From Methylobacterium brachiatum (GTDB taxonomy: Bacteria > Pseudomonadota > Alphaproteobacteria > Rhizobiales > Beijerinckiaceae), in the NCBI RefSeq assembly GCF_020523825.1, contig NZ_JAJALK010000001.1, forward strand, positions 186,001 to 250,000: 64,000 bases of DNA. The letters run 5' to 3'. Shown here one piece after another: positions 26,965 through 36,178 of the stretch. Position 1 is the stretch's first letter, and each line of letters starts with the position of its first letter. The translations under genes and the position numbers were made by a program. Below the pieces are notes generated by a model. That model was not told the origin of the DNA. It worked only from the letters and a program-made list of their open reading frames with translations, and searched no databases.

Positions 26965-27234
26965 ATGGGCAGCATGAGTATCTGGCACTGGGTCATCGTT
27001 GCCGTCATCGTCATGCTGCTGTTCGGCCGCGGCAAGGTCTCGGACCTGATGGGCGACGTCGCCAAGGGCATCAAGGCGTTCAAGAAGGGCATGGCCGAGG
27101 ACGAGACGCCGCCGGCGAGCCAGCCGGTCGCGCCGAGCGAGCCGGTCCGCACCATCCCCCACACCGCCGAGACGAGCCCCGGCACCGCGGTCCCGGCGAG
27201 CCATCTGCCGGGCGGCGAGCGCAAGCCGGTCTGA
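26965..27234 (+). CDS. tatA: Sec-independent translocase subunit TatA
   Basis: An 89-residue pore-forming Tat subunit: short periplasmic N-terminus, a single span at about 6-20 ([17 protein letters not shown]), the hinge [20 protein letters not shown], then an amphipathic helix and a polar Pro-rich tail. The start is firmly set by AGGAGG six bases before ATG 26965. It heads tatABC, which exports folded twin-arginine proteins such as the binding protein at 15335 and the DLH-like protein at 53351 if their signals are used. Confidence 0.95.
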   Translation: MGSMSIWHWVIVAVIVMLLFGRGKVSDLMGDVAKGIKAFKKGMAEDETPPASQPVAPSEPVRTIPHTAETSPGTAVPASHLPGGERKPV

Positions 27235-27322
27235 GAGCCTGTCAGGGCGCGCGCTGTGGTGTAGAGCCTGACGGGGGCTCGGACTTAGGTCCGGCTCCCA
27301 GGGCAGCAGGACCGTCGACGAC

Positions 27323-27916
27323 ATGCTGGACATGAGCTGGGGCGAGGTGATGCTGATCGGCGGCGTCGCCCTCATCGTCATCGGGCCGAAGGATCTCCCG
27401 AAGGCGCTGCGCACCGTCGGGCAGATCACGACGAAGCTGCGCCGGATGGCCGGCGAGTTTCAGATGCAGTTCAACGAGGCGATCCGCGAGGCCGAGCTCG
27501 ACGAGGTCCGCAAAGAGGTCGACGGCATCCGCAACACCGTCCGGTCCGCGGGCTCCGGCTTCAACCCGGTCCAGACGATCCGGGACGAGTTGAAGGGTGC
27601 GGTCGAGGGCCGGGTCGCCGCGCGGCAGGGCACCGAGCCGCTGGGTCCCGAGAAGCCGGCCGCGGATACGCGCTCGCTGGCCGATGCCACGGCGCAGCTC
27701 AAGGCCGAGCAGGACGCGACTGCGCCGGCGGGCCCCGAGCCGTCGCCCGTCGCGACCGATCACGCGGCGCATGCCGATCCGCTCGAGCACGCCGCCCCGC
27801 CCGACGCGCCGCTCCCGATCCCCGGCTCGGTCGACGATCCCTACGGGCCGCCGCCGGAGCCCAAGACCGCGCACGACACCCCCATGGACCCGAAGAACGG
27901 CGCCACAGCCCGATGA
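27323..27916 (+). CDS. tatB: Sec-independent translocase subunit TatB
   Basis: A 197-residue Tat receptor subunit. One N-terminal span (about 6-20, [24 protein letters not shown]) contains the Glu and the GPKDLP hinge typical of TatB. A long amphipathic region (about 25-75) follows, then an Ala/Pro-rich acidic tail (about 95-197). The gene begins 88 bp after tatA. Its stop overlaps the tatC start by 4 bp (ATGA), so TatB and TatC are made together. Confidence 0.94.
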   Translation: MLDMSWGEVMLIGGVALIVIGPKDLPKALRTVGQITTKLRRMAGEFQMQFNEAIREAELDEVRKEVDGIRNTVRSAGSGFNPVQTIRDELKGAVEGRVAARQGTEPLGPEKPAADTRSLADATAQLKAEQDATAPAGPEPSPVATDHAAHADPLEHAAPPDAPLPIPGSVDDPYGPPPEPKTAHDTPMDPKNGATAR

Positions 27917-28713
27917 TCAGCGACGCCGACGAGGCCGAGATCGAAGCGTCCCGGGCGCCGCTGCTCGAACATCTGATCGAATTGCGGTCGCGGCTGATCA
28001 AGTCGCTGATCGCCTTCGTGGCGATGTTCTTCTGCTGCTTCTTCTTCTCGCGCGATATCTACAACATCCTGGTCTATCCCTACGTCTCGATCGTGGGCGC
28101 GCAGAATGCCGAGCTGATCGCGACGCATTTCCTCGAGCAGGTTTTCACCAACATCAAGCTTAGCGTCTTCGGCGCCGCGTTCCTGGCCTTCCCGGTGATC
28201 GCGACGCAGATCTACGCCTTCGTGGCGCCGGGCCTCTACCGCAACGAGCGCAAGGCCTTCCTGCCCTACCTGGTCGCGACGCCGATCTTCTTCGTGCTGG
28301 GCGCCCTGGTGGTGTTCTTCCTGGCGATGCCGCTGCTGATCAAGTTCTCGGTCTCGCTCCAGCAGGTCGGCGTGGCCGGCGAGCCGACCATCAAGCTGCT
28401 GCCCAAGGTCGACGAGTACCTCTCGCTGATCATGACGCTGATCTTCGCTTTCGGCATCGCGTTCCAGCTGCCGGTGATCCTGACCCTTCTCGGCCAGATC
28501 GGCATCATCGACGCGGCCTTCCTGCGCGAGAAGCGGCGCTACGCGATCGTGCTGGTCTTCGTCGTGGCCGCGGTTCTGACGCCGCCGGACGTCATCTCCC
28601 AGCTCTCGCTCGCCCTGCCGATGCTGATCCTCTACGAGGCCTCGGTCTTCTCCGTGGCGCGCGTGGAGAAGATGCGCGCGGCCCGACGGGCGGCGGAAGG
28701 GCTGGATCCGTAA
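27913..28713 (+). CDS. tatC: Sec-independent translocase subunit TatC
   Basis: A 266-residue six-span inner-membrane protein that recognises twin-arginine signals. The N-terminal signature [15 protein letters not shown] (about 17-31) contains the conserved Glu of the signal-binding face, and [16 protein letters not shown] is in the later half. Length is normal. It overlaps tatB by 4 bp. Downstream are convergent hairpins and tyrS on the other strand; serS, often found after tatC in alphaproteobacteria, is not here. Confidence 0.95.
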   Translation: MISDADEAEIEASRAPLLEHLIELRSRLIKSLIAFVAMFFCCFFFSRDIYNILVYPYVSIVGAQNAELIATHFLEQVFTNIKLSVFGAAFLAFPVIATQIYAFVAPGLYRNERKAFLPYLVATPIFFVLGALVVFFLAMPLLIKFSVSLQQVGVAGEPTIKLLPKVDEYLSLIMTLIFAFGIAFQLPVILTLLGQIGIIDAAFLREKRRYAIVLVFVVAAVLTPPDVISQLSLALPMLILYEASVFSVARVEKMRAARRAAEGLDP

Positions 28714-28739
28714 GGACCGGACGGACGAGGTCGGGTTTC

Positions 28740-28833
28740 AAAAGGTCTCGGACCTTTTGCGGGTCCAGGGTGGAGCCCTGGCAAATTGGGGCTGCGCGCC
28801 CCGAACCCCGCCAAAGGGCCGGAGGCCTTTTGG
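28740..28833. repeat. hairpin cluster between convergent tatC and tyrS
   Basis: Three inverted repeats in about 95 bp: AAAAGGTC-TCG-GACCTTTT (28740-28758), CCAGGG-TGGAG-CCCTGG (28765-28781), and CCAAAGGGCC-GGA-GGCCTTTTGG with one mismatch (28811-28833). The first and last have A/T-ending arms, so each could act as a terminator in both directions. The composite look suggests an intergenic repeat family, but no second full copy was seen in this window. Confidence 0.6.
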
Positions 28834-28848
28834 GAACCCGGTCGGGCG

Positions 28849-30120
28849 CTACGCCGTCCGCAGCAGCACGTGCCGCTTCTTGCCGAAGGACAGCTTGATC
28901 ACCCCGTCCTGGGTCAGGTCCGCGGGCGTGAGCATCGCCTTCTCGTCCGTCACGGCCGCATCATTGACCCGGAGACCGCCGCCCTTGATCTGGCGGCGCG
29001 CCTCGCTGGTCGAGGGCACGAGCTTGGCGATCTCGGGGCCGAATGCGGTGAGCACGCCGAGCCCGGCTTCGAGTGTCGCGGCGGGAACGGTGACGGTCGG
29101 CAGGTCGGCGGCGAGCGTCCCTTCCACGAAGGTCTTCCGCGCGGTCTCGGCGGCGGCCTCGGCCACCTCGCGGCCGTGCATCAGGGCCGTGGCCTCCGTG
29201 GCGAGCACCATCTTGGCCGCGTTGATCTCGGAGCCGGCGAGCGCCGCGAGCCGCGCGATCTCGTCCATCGGCAGGAGCGTGAACAGCTTGAGGAAGCGGG
29301 CCACGTCCGCATCCTCGGTGTTCCGCCAGAACTGCCAGTAATCGTACGGCTTGAGCATGTCCGGGTTGAGCCAGACGGCGCCGGCCGCGGTCTTGCCCAT
29401 CTTGGCGCCGGAGGACGTGGTCAGCAGCGGGCAGGTCAGGGCGTAGAGCTGGGGCGTGCCCATGCGCCGGCCCAGATCGATGCCGTTGACGATGTTGCCC
29501 CACTGATCCGAGCCGCCCATCTGCAGGATGCAGCCGTAGCGGCGGTTCAGCTCGACGTAGTCGTAGGATTGCAGGATCATGTAGTTGAATTCCAGGAACG
29601 AGAGTTCCTGGTCGCGCTCCAGGCGCAGGCGCACGCTGTCCATCGACAGCATGCGGTTCACCGAGAAATGGCGGCCGATGTCGCGCAGCATCTCGATGTA
29701 GTTGAGCTTGGTCAGCCACTCGGCATTGTCGACCATCACGGCGTCGCCGGCGCCTTCGCCGAAGCGCAGGAACCGGTCGAAGGTCTTGCGGATCTCGGCC
29801 TTATTGGCGTCGATCTGCTCGACCGTGAGGATCTTGCGGGTCTCGTCGCGGCCGGACGGGTCGCCGACCCGCGTGGTGCCGCCACCCATCAGGGCGATCG
29901 GCTTGCCGCCGGTCGCCTGCAGCCAGTGCAGCATCATGATCGAGAGCAGGTGCCCGACATGGAGCGAGGGCGCCGTGCAGTCGTAGCCGACATAGGTCGT
30001 CAGCCGCCCTTCGGAGGCCGCGGCGTCGATCCCGGCGAGGTCCGAGGTCTGGTGGATGTAGCCGCGCTCGGTCAGGATCCGCAGGAAGTCGGATTTCGGC
30101 GCGAAGCTCTCGGCGGTCAT
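28849..30120 (-). CDS. tyrS: tyrosyl-tRNA synthetase
   Basis: A 423-residue class Ic synthetase that charges tRNA-Tyr. Visible are [15 protein letters not shown] with the HIGH-equivalent at 54-57, the tyrosine-binding [11 protein letters not shown] at 200-210, the KMSKS-equivalent KMGKT at 240-244, and a C-terminal S4 RNA-binding domain (about 355-420). The KMGKT form, Gly for Ser, is normal for one TyrS subgroup. The start is ATG 30120; the frame extends upstream to 30357 but that part is not protein-like. It is divergent from anmK across 124 bp, as in related genomes. Confidence 0.95.
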   Translation of the reverse strand: MTAESFAPKSDFLRILTERGYIHQTSDLAGIDAAASEGRLTTYVGYDCTAPSLHVGHLLSIMMLHWLQATGGKPIALMGGGTTRVGDPSGRDETRKILTVEQIDANKAEIRKTFDRFLRFGEGAGDAVMVDNAEWLTKLNYIEMLRDIGRHFSVNRMLSMDSVRLRLERDQELSFLEFNYMILQSYDYVELNRRYGCILQMGGSDQWGNIVNGIDLGRRMGTPQLYALTCPLLTTSSGAKMGKTAAGAVWLNPDMLKPYDYWQFWRNTEDADVARFLKLFTLLPMDEIARLAALAGSEINAAKMVLATEATALMHGREVAEAAAETARKTFVEGTLAADLPTVTVPAATLEAGLGVLTAFGPEIAKLVPSTSEARRQIKGGGLRVNDAAVTDEKAMLTPADLTQDGVIKLSFGKKRHVLLRTA

Positions 30121-30244
30121 GGCTGCGGTCTCGGATCGCGAGCCGGCGCGACAGGCCGAGGCTCTGCGTGCTAGCTCGCGCTGGGGTTCAGGATACGGCG
30201 CGCTCTTAGCAGGGCGTTCGCCGAAAGGCACGGGGTCAGGCGGA

Positions 30245-31384
30245 ATGGCGATGATGCGCGCGATCGGGCTGATGAGCGGCACCTCGCTGGACGGCGTCGA
30301 CATCGCGCTGATCGAGACCGACGGCGAGCGGGTCCACGTGGTCAAGGGCCAGAACAACTTTCTCGAGCCGCTGGGGCCGACCGGCTATCGCGGCTATTCG
30401 GACGAGGAGAAGGTGCTTCTGCGGGTCGCCACGAAGGATGCCGAGTCGGTGCTCCATCCGGGCGACCGCCCCGGGCGCTTGCCCGAGGCCGAAGCGTTCG
30501 TCACCCAGGCCCATGCCGAGGCCGTGGAGCGCTTCCTCGCCGAGAACGGCCTGAGCGCCGACGCCATCGACGTGATCGGTTTCCACGGCCAGACCGTGAT
30601 CCATCGGCCGGACCAGCGCATCTCGATCCAGATCGGCGACGGGCAGGCCTTGGCGAGCCGGCTCGGCATCCCGGTGGTCTCGGATCTGCGGCGGGCCGAT
30701 ATCGAGGCCGGGGGCCAGGGCGCGCCGCTGGTGCCGGTGTTCCACAAGGCCCTGGCCGAGGCCTCGGGCTTCGACGGCCCGTTCGGCATCCTGAATATCG
30801 GCGGCGTCGCCAACGCCACGCTGATCGACTCGAAGGGCGGGGTGATCGCGTTCGATACCGGCCCCGGCAACGCGCTCATCGACGAGTGGATGCAGGAGCG
30901 CGAGGGCAAGAACCTCGACGATGGCGGGCGTACCGCCGCCCGTGGCCGCCCGGACGAGCCGCTGCTCGCCTGGCTGCTGACGCATCCGTTTTTCTTCCGC
31001 CGGCCGCCGAAATCCCTCGACCGGAACTGGTTCTCGCACAAGCTCGCCGGCCAGCTCTCGACGGAGGACGGTGCCGCCACGCTGACGGCCTTCACGGCCC
31101 GCGCCGTCGCCCGGGCCCTGGACCACGCCCCCGAGATCCCGACCCGCTGGATCGTGGCCGGCGGCGGCGCGCGCAACGGCGAGCTGGTGCGGCTGCTGAA
31201 CTACCATCTGCGGTCCGAGATCACGACCGCGGACGCCATCGGCTGGTCCTCGGCCTATCTTGAGGCGCAGGCCTTCGCGTATCTTGCGGTGCGCTCGCTC
31301 CGGGGCCTGCCGATCACGTTCCCGTCCACCACGGGGGTGCGCGAGCCGATGGCCGGCGGCGTGCTGGCGCGACCGAATGCCTGA
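30245..31384 (+). CDS. anmK: anhydro-N-acetylmuramic acid kinase
   Basis: A 379-residue sugar kinase of the ASKHA fold. It phosphorylates 1,6-anhydroMurNAc to MurNAc-6-phosphate during cell-wall recycling. The N-terminal signature [14 protein letters not shown], the phosphate-binding [14 protein letters not shown] and the [10 protein letters not shown] block are present. ATG 30245 is preferred; two further ATGs lie within four codons. With nagZ in the same window, it supplies two steps of peptidoglycan recycling. Confidence 0.94.
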   Translation: MAMMRAIGLMSGTSLDGVDIALIETDGERVHVVKGQNNFLEPLGPTGYRGYSDEEKVLLRVATKDAESVLHPGDRPGRLPEAEAFVTQAHAEAVERFLAENGLSADAIDVIGFHGQTVIHRPDQRISIQIGDGQALASRLGIPVVSDLRRADIEAGGQGAPLVPVFHKALAEASGFDGPFGILNIGGVANATLIDSKGGVIAFDTGPGNALIDEWMQEREGKNLDDGGRTAARGRPDEPLLAWLLTHPFFFRRPPKSLDRNWFSHKLAGQLSTEDGAATLTAFTARAVARALDHAPEIPTRWIVAGGGARNGELVRLLNYHLRSEITTADAIGWSSAYLEAQAFAYLAVRSLRGLPITFPSTTGVREPMAGGVLARPNA

Positions 31385-31452
31385 TCCCCGATCGGCAACC
31401 GGCGGACGGCTTGCCGGTTGGCTCCGTTCGGATCGCGATCGGAATTGATACC

Positions 31453-32544
31453 TTGGCCGAGACCTACCTGCGCTACCACGACGGCGTCGAGACGCCGGCC
31501 CCGGATGAAGCCGAGACGATCGACGCGATCATCGCGTCGATGACCCGCGAGAGCGAGACCACGGCCAAGCGCTACGGCCACGCGGTGCGCGCGTCGCACG
31601 CGAAAATCAGCGGCGTGGTGACGGGCGAGCTTCAGGTGCCGGACGACCTCCCGCGCGAACTGAAGCAGGGCCTGTTCGCCAGGGGTGGGACCTATCCGGT
31701 GATCGTGCGCTTCGCGCAGGGGCCGGGTGAACGCCTGAAGGACAGCGTCTCCACCCATCGCGGCATGGCGATCAAGGTTTTGGGTGTCGCCGGCGAGAAG
31801 CTGCAGGGCCACGGCGCGGAGACCCAGGATTTCGTGCTCGCCACCGGGCCGGTCTTTCCGAACCCGGACGCCAAGGGCTTCCTGGGCAGCATGAAGCAGC
31901 TGGAGGCCGGCACGAAGGCCCCCGAGGCGCTCAAGGCCGCCGTCTCACGGACGGCACGCGCGGCTGATACGATCGTCAAGGCCGTGACCGGCGAGAGCTC
32001 GCCGCTCCTCGACTTCTTCGGCCACGCGCCGCTGCACCCGCTGGCCGAGCCGTATTATTCGCAGGCCGCGCTCCGCTACGGCGACCACATCGCCAAGATC
32101 GCCGCCTTTCCGACCGGCGCGAAACAGGTCGCGCTGGCCGGTGAGGATCTGCATCCCGGCGAGGATCCCGACGCGTTCCGGCACGCGGTGGCCGCCTACT
32201 TCACCGGCGACGCGGCGATGTTCGAGATTCGCGTGCAGCTCTGCACCAATCTCGACGACATGCCGGTCGAGGATGCCTCGAAGCGCTGGGACGAGGCGGC
32301 GAGCCCCTATCGCACCGTCGCCCGCCTGGTCCTGCCGGCGCAGGATTCCCAGTCCGAGGCCCGGACCCGCTACGCCGACGACGTCCTGTCCTTCCGGCCC
32401 GCCCATAGCCTGGCGGCGCACCGCCCACTCGGCTCGCTGATGCGGGCGCGGCTCAAGACCTACCAGGCCCTTTCCAGCTTCCGTCACGGCCGCAACCAGA
32501 CGCCCGAGACGGAGCCGACCGCCATCGAGCAGGTGCCGGCCTAA
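31453..32544 (+). CDS. catalase-like heme protein
   Basis: A protein of about 363 residues from the small catalase-related group. The N-terminal catalase-type RASHAKISGVVTGELQV block carries the distal-His candidate, and a later VIVRFAQGPGERLKDSVSTHRGMAIKVLGV resembles the catalase RFS/DxRG region. The usual distal Asn region reads FVLATGPVFPNPD, so the Asn is Thr-like here, as in weakly catalatic relatives. No signal peptide. No ATG fits: TTG 31453 follows GGA at 10 bases, while TTG 31411 is an alternative that adds 14 residues. It could be a peroxidase or peroxygenase rather than a true catalase. It lies downstream of anmK with no obvious link. Confidence 0.75.
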   Translation: MAETYLRYHDGVETPAPDEAETIDAIIASMTRESETTAKRYGHAVRASHAKISGVVTGELQVPDDLPRELKQGLFARGGTYPVIVRFAQGPGERLKDSVSTHRGMAIKVLGVAGEKLQGHGAETQDFVLATGPVFPNPDAKGFLGSMKQLEAGTKAPEALKAAVSRTARAADTIVKAVTGESSPLLDFFGHAPLHPLAEPYYSQAALRYGDHIAKIAAFPTGAKQVALAGEDLHPGEDPDAFRHAVAAYFTGDAAMFEIRVQLCTNLDDMPVEDASKRWDEAASPYRTVARLVLPAQDSQSEARTRYADDVLSFRPAHSLAAHRPLGSLMRARLKTYQALSSFRHGRNQTPETEPTAIEQVPA

Positions 32545-32546
32545 GG

Positions 32547-33167
32547 GTGAGCCTTGGCCACGCCCTGCGCCGGATCGTCGAGGAATACCCGCTCGCCCGG
32601 CTCGACCCGCCGGCCGGGCATCCCCTGGCGGCGGTGATCCGGCGCGGCGCGCCGGATGAGCTGCGCGCTGCCCTGGAATCCGAAGAGGGCTCGTTCCTGG
32701 TGAAGGGCAGCCCAGGCCGCGGCAGCCATTGGGCGGCGGTGCCCTGGCTTGCCGTGTTCGACCCCGCAATCACCACCAGCGCGACCCGCGGTTATTACCT
32801 TGTCTACCTGTTTCCGGCCGATCGCGAGGTCGTCCATCTGTCGCTGGCCCAGGGAACGGTCGCGGCGATCCGCGCGCACGGGCCGAACGCCGAAGCTTAT
32901 CTGCGCAGCAGCGGGGATGCGTTGCGGTCGCGTCTGTCCGATTTCGCAGGGCGCCTCCCGAACAAGTCCATCACCCTCGGGAGCGCAGGCGAATTGCCGG
33001 AGGGCTACGAGGCGGCGCATATCCTTGGCCTGACCTACGATCTGGATGCTCTCGGCGATGAGCGCCGCCTGCGCGCCGACCTTTCCGTCGGGGTGGCGGC
33101 TTACCGGGCGCTGAAAGCGCGGGGTGGGCTGACTGTTTCGACAGGACATGTGGAGGCGATTAAGTAG
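32547..33167 (+). CDS. orphan McrB N-terminal-like (DUF3578) protein
   Basis: A 206-residue protein that looks like the stand-alone N-terminal domain of MrcB/McrB restriction proteins. It has the family-type string LVKGSPGRGSHWAAVPWLAVFD (about 50-71), then GYYLVYLFPAD (about 81-92) and VHLSLAQGTVAAI (about 96-108). In McrBC that region binds modified DNA, but here there is no GTPase (McrB AAA+) or McrC nuclease nearby. The start is 2 bases after the catalase-like stop at a GTG/ATG-type position (here GTG), so it may be co-transcribed. Directly downstream is a HigBA-type toxin-antitoxin pair. A role in defence or DNA sensing is inference. Confidence 0.65.
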   Translation: MSLGHALRRIVEEYPLARLDPPAGHPLAAVIRRGAPDELRAALESEEGSFLVKGSPGRGSHWAAVPWLAVFDPAITTSATRGYYLVYLFPADREVVHLSLAQGTVAAIRAHGPNAEAYLRSSGDALRSRLSDFAGRLPNKSITLGSAGELPEGYEAAHILGLTYDLDALGDERRLRADLSVGVAAYRALKARGGLTVSTGHVEAIK

Positions 33168-33188
33168 CTTTTAAGCTACGGGCGCACC

Positions 33189-33488
33189 ATGCTCACCATA
33201 CGTCAGACCACCATCTACGAAGCATGGTTTGCTGGATTGCGCGACGAGCGTGCGCGGGCTCGTATCGACGTTCGCATCAAGCGCCTTGCCCTGGGTAACG
33301 CGGGGGACGTGAAGCCCGTCGGTGAAGGGGTCAGCGAACTTCGGATCGATTACGGACCGGGCTATCGCGTTTATTTCGCGCAACGCGGCAGCGAGATCGT
33401 GTTGCTCCTGTGTGGCGGCGATAAACGCAGGCAAGATCGAGACATCCGCGAGGCCCAGTCGCTCAACCGGCAGGAGAAACAGCGATGA
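33189..33488 (+). CDS. RelE/HigB-family toxin of a type II TA system
   Basis: A 99-residue mRNA-interferase-like protein of the addiction-module-killer (HigB/RelE superfamily) group. It has an N-terminal TTIYEAWFAGLRDERARARID helix pair, then the family core VSELRIDYGPGYRVYFAQRGSEIVLLL with an Arg-rich C-terminus (KRRQDRDIREAQ). The toxin gene comes first and its stop overlaps the antitoxin start by 4 bp (ATGA), the usual order for this subgroup. The target would be translated mRNA at the ribosome, by family knowledge. Confidence 0.85.
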   Translation: MLTIRQTTIYEAWFAGLRDERARARIDVRIKRLALGNAGDVKPVGEGVSELRIDYGPGYRVYFAQRGSEIVLLLCGGDKRRQDRDIREAQSLNRQEKQR

Positions 33489-33787
33489 CCGTCGAAACCC
33501 GGTCCTGGGATGTTGCTGAACACCTCGATACGCCCGAACGCATCGCACTGTATATCGAGGCCGTGCTCGAGGATGGCGATCCCGCCCTCATTGCGGCGGC
33601 CATCGGTGACGTGGCCCGCGCGCACGGCATGGCGCAGATCGCGGCCGAGACGGGACGATCACGCGAGAGCCTGTATCGCGCACTATCCGACAAGGGAAAT
33701 CCGCAACTCGACACCTTGATCGGAGTCCTGAAAGCGATCGGGCTGAGGCTCAGCGTGCAGCCGATCGCCGGCTCGGAGCCGGCATAG
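33485..33787 (+). CDS. HigA-like antitoxin
   Basis: A 100-residue DNA-binding antitoxin of the addiction-module-antidote group. The N-terminal WDVAEHLDTPERIALYIEA arm probably wraps the toxin. A helix-turn-helix follows at about 50-90 (AQIAAETGRSRESLYRALS, then NPQLDTLIGVLKAIGL). It overlaps the toxin by 4 bp. It should neutralise the toxin and repress the operon. The pair lies 21 bp after the DUF3578-like gene and 59 bp before aroC, so it may be a late insertion. Confidence 0.85.
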   Translation: MTVETRSWDVAEHLDTPERIALYIEAVLEDGDPALIAAAIGDVARAHGMAQIAAETGRSRESLYRALSDKGNPQLDTLIGVLKAIGLRLSVQPIAGSEPA

Positions 33788-33846
33788 GATCTGACGGAGG
33801 AAGACGGTTTGTGCCTCCGGCGCTCCCGCGCTAGACGGGCCGGGTC

Positions 33847-34944
33847 ATGTCTCACAACACGTTCGGCCATCTCTTCCGCGTCACGACCTTCGGCGAGAGC
33901 CACGGGGTCGCGCTCGGCTGCGTTGTCGATGGCTGTCCGCCCGGGCTGGCGCTGGAGGCCGAGGAGATCCAGGCGGAACTCGACCGGCGCAAGCCGGGCC
34001 AGTCGCGCTTCACAACCCAGCGGCGCGAGCCGGATCAGGTGAAGATCCTGTCGGGGGTGTTTTCTGACGACCGCACCGGTGGCCGCCAGTTCACCACCGG
34101 CACCCCGATCGCGCTGATGATCGAGAACACCGACCAGCGCTCGAAGGATTACTCCGAGATCCGCGACAGCTATCGGCCGGGCCACGCCGACTACACCTAC
34201 GACGCCAAGTATGGGATCCGCGATTATCGCGGCGGCGGCCGGTCCTCGGCCCGGGAGACCGCGGCGCGCGTCGCTGCCGGCGCGGTGGCGCGCAAGGTGA
34301 TCCCAGGCGTCACCATTCGTGCCGCGCTCGTCCAGATGGGACCGCACGCCATCGACCGGACCCGCTGGGACTGGGCCGAGACCGGCAACAACCCGTTCTT
34401 CTGCCCCGACCCGGAGGCGGCCGCGCTCTACGAGCGCTATCTCGATGAGATCCGCAAGGACGGCTCCTCCGTCGGCGCCGTCATCGAGGTGGTGGCCGAG
34501 GGCGTGCCGCCGGGCCTCGGCGCTCCGATCTACGGCAAGCTCGATGCGGATCTCGCCGCCGCGATGATGTCGATCAATGCCGTGAAGGGCGTGGAGATCG
34601 GCGACGGGTTCGCGGCCGCGGCTTTGCGCGGCGAGGACAATGCCGACGAGATGCGGGCCGGCAATGACGGGCGCCCGCGCTTCCTGGCGAACCATGCCGG
34701 CGGCATTCTGGGCGGCATCTCCAACGGCGAGCCGGTGGTGGTGCGCTTCGCCGTGAAGCCGACCTCGTCGATCCTGACCCCGCGCCGCTCGGTCACCCGC
34801 GACGGTGCCGAGGTCGACCTGATCACCAAGGGCCGCCACGATCCTTGCGTCGGCATCCGTGCCGTGCCGGTGGCGGAAGCCATGATGGCCTGCGTGCTGG
34901 CCGATCACTATCTACGCCATCGCGGGCAGGTGGGCGTGGCCTGA
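33847..34944 (+). CDS. aroC: chorismate synthase
   Basis: A 365-residue FMN-dependent enzyme that makes chorismate from EPSP, the last step of the shikimate pathway. Signature blocks are [18 protein letters not shown] near the N-terminus (17-34), [25 protein letters not shown] (about 121-145) and [20 protein letters not shown] near the C-terminus. Length is typical. The following RibB gene makes a riboflavin precursor, and FMN is this enzyme's cofactor, which may be only a coincidence of order. Confidence 0.96.
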   Translation: MSHNTFGHLFRVTTFGESHGVALGCVVDGCPPGLALEAEEIQAELDRRKPGQSRFTTQRREPDQVKILSGVFSDDRTGGRQFTTGTPIALMIENTDQRSKDYSEIRDSYRPGHADYTYDAKYGIRDYRGGGRSSARETAARVAAGAVARKVIPGVTIRAALVQMGPHAIDRTRWDWAETGNNPFFCPDPEAAALYERYLDEIRKDGSSVGAVIEVVAEGVPPGLGAPIYGKLDADLAAAMMSINAVKGVEIGDGFAAAALRGEDNADEMRAGNDGRPRFLANHAGGILGGISNGEPVVVRFAVKPTSSILTPRRSVTRDGAEVDLITKGRHDPCVGIRAVPVAEAMMACVLADHYLRHRGQVGVA

Positions 34945-35002
34945 CCCGCCGGAGCGGGAGCCGATCGCGGTCGGCCCAACTCCGGGACCAGAGATTTTCA
35001 CA

Positions 35003-35047
35003 GGCTCGCTCATACCGGACCATTCTCCGTCCGGTGCTGAGCGAGCC
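35003..35047. promoter_or_regulatory. large hairpin upstream of ribB
   Basis: GGCTCGCTCA (35003-35012) pairs with TGAGCGAGCC (35038-35047), and inside it CCGGAC (35015-35020) pairs with GTCCGG (35029-35034) around an 8-base loop. There are small internal mismatches between the two stems. It lies 58 bp after aroC and 50 bp before the ribB start. There is no T-run. It may end aroC transcripts or regulate ribB. The known FMN riboswitch consensus was looked for and not seen. Confidence 0.5.
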
Positions 35048-35097
35048 GCCCCCTTCCTCCCTCGCGGGGTGGGGGATGCGAGACGAGAGAGCGATCC

Positions 35098-36174
35098 GTG
35101 CCCCATTGCACCGTCACAGAGGCCATCTCGGCCTTCGCCCGCGGCGAGATCGTGGTCGTCACCGACGATGACGATCGTGAGAACGAGGGTGACCTCGTCG
35201 TCGCGGCTTCGCTCTGCACGCCGGAAAAGATGGCGTTCATCATCCGCAACACCTGCGGCATCGTCTGCGCGCCGATCACCCAGGACGAGGCGCGGCGGCT
35301 GCATCTCGACCCAATGGTGGCCTCGAACGACGCGCCGCTCGGCACCGCGTTCACGGTCACGGTCGACGTCAAGCACGGGCTGACCACCGGCATCTCGGCG
35401 GAGCAGCGCTGCAACACCGTGCGGGCGCTCGCCAACGGCAATATGGGCGCGGGCGATTTCGTCCGCCCCGGCCACGTCTTCCCGCTGATCGCCCGCAATG
35501 GCGGCGTGCTGATGCGGTCGGGCCATACCGAGGCCGCGGTCGATCTGTGCAAGCTGGCCGAGCTGCCGCCGGTCGGCGTGATCTGCGAGCTCGCCAACGA
35601 CGACGGCACCGTGATGAAGGGGCCGCAGATCGAGGCGTTTTCCGAGAAGCACGGGCTGAAGCGCGTCTCGGTGGCCGATCTGATTGCCTATCGGCAGGCC
35701 CGGGACCGGCTGGTGGAGCGGGTCGGGCACTTCACCGTCCAGTCCAGCCACGGGGATGTCACGGCCTACGCCTTCTCGACCCCGTTCGAGGCAATCCAGC
35801 AATTCGCCTTCGTGATGGGCGAGATCGGCGATGGCCGGGACGTGCTGGTGCGCCTCCATCGCTCCAACGTCGCGGCCGACGTGATCGGCGGCGGCAAGCA
35901 GATCGACGCCGTTCTCAAGCGCTTCGCATCCGAGGGGCGCGGCGTGCTGGTGTATCTCCGGGACGGGACTGCGGGCGTTCCGCTGAAGAGCGCCCTGGAG
36001 GAGGGGACGGAGGCGCTGCGCGCCCGCCAGTGGCGCGAGGTCGGCCTGGGCGCCCAGATCCTGCGCGACCTCGGCGTCGTCTCGATCCGCAACCTCGCGA
36101 CCTCGGCCCGCTCCTATGTCGGCCTCTCCGGCTTCGGCATCGAGCTTCTGGGCGACGTGCCCTTGGAGGGCTGA
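35098..36174 (+). CDS. ribB: 3,4-dihydroxy-2-butanone-4-phosphate synthase fused to a degenerate GCHII-like domain
   Basis: A 358-residue protein. The N-terminal DHBP-synthase domain (about 1-205) is intact, with DDDDRENEGDLV, CAPITQDEARRL and RSGHTEAAVDLCKLA. It makes the four-carbon riboflavin precursor from ribulose-5-phosphate. The C-terminal half (about 210-358) aligns in outline with GTP cyclohydrolase II, but the zinc-binding Cys cluster is gone and the YLRQEGRG motif reads YLRDGTAG. That reaction must therefore be done elsewhere. The start is GTG 35098. It follows aroC after 153 bp and is convergent with the LysE gene 4 bp away. Confidence 0.9.
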   Translation: MPHCTVTEAISAFARGEIVVVTDDDDRENEGDLVVAASLCTPEKMAFIIRNTCGIVCAPITQDEARRLHLDPMVASNDAPLGTAFTVTVDVKHGLTTGISAEQRCNTVRALANGNMGAGDFVRPGHVFPLIARNGGVLMRSGHTEAAVDLCKLAELPPVGVICELANDDGTVMKGPQIEAFSEKHGLKRVSVADLIAYRQARDRLVERVGHFTVQSSHGDVTAYAFSTPFEAIQQFAFVMGEIGDGRDVLVRLHRSNVAADVIGGGKQIDAVLKRFASEGRGVLVYLRDGTAGVPLKSALEEGTEALRARQWREVGLGAQILRDLGVVSIRNLATSARSYVGLSGFGIELLGDVPLEG

Positions 36175-36178
36175 CCCG

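Noticed and set aside
34945-35097. FMN riboswitch upstream of ribB
   Set aside because: The conserved RFN-element blocks were not found. Only a generic two-stem hairpin is present.
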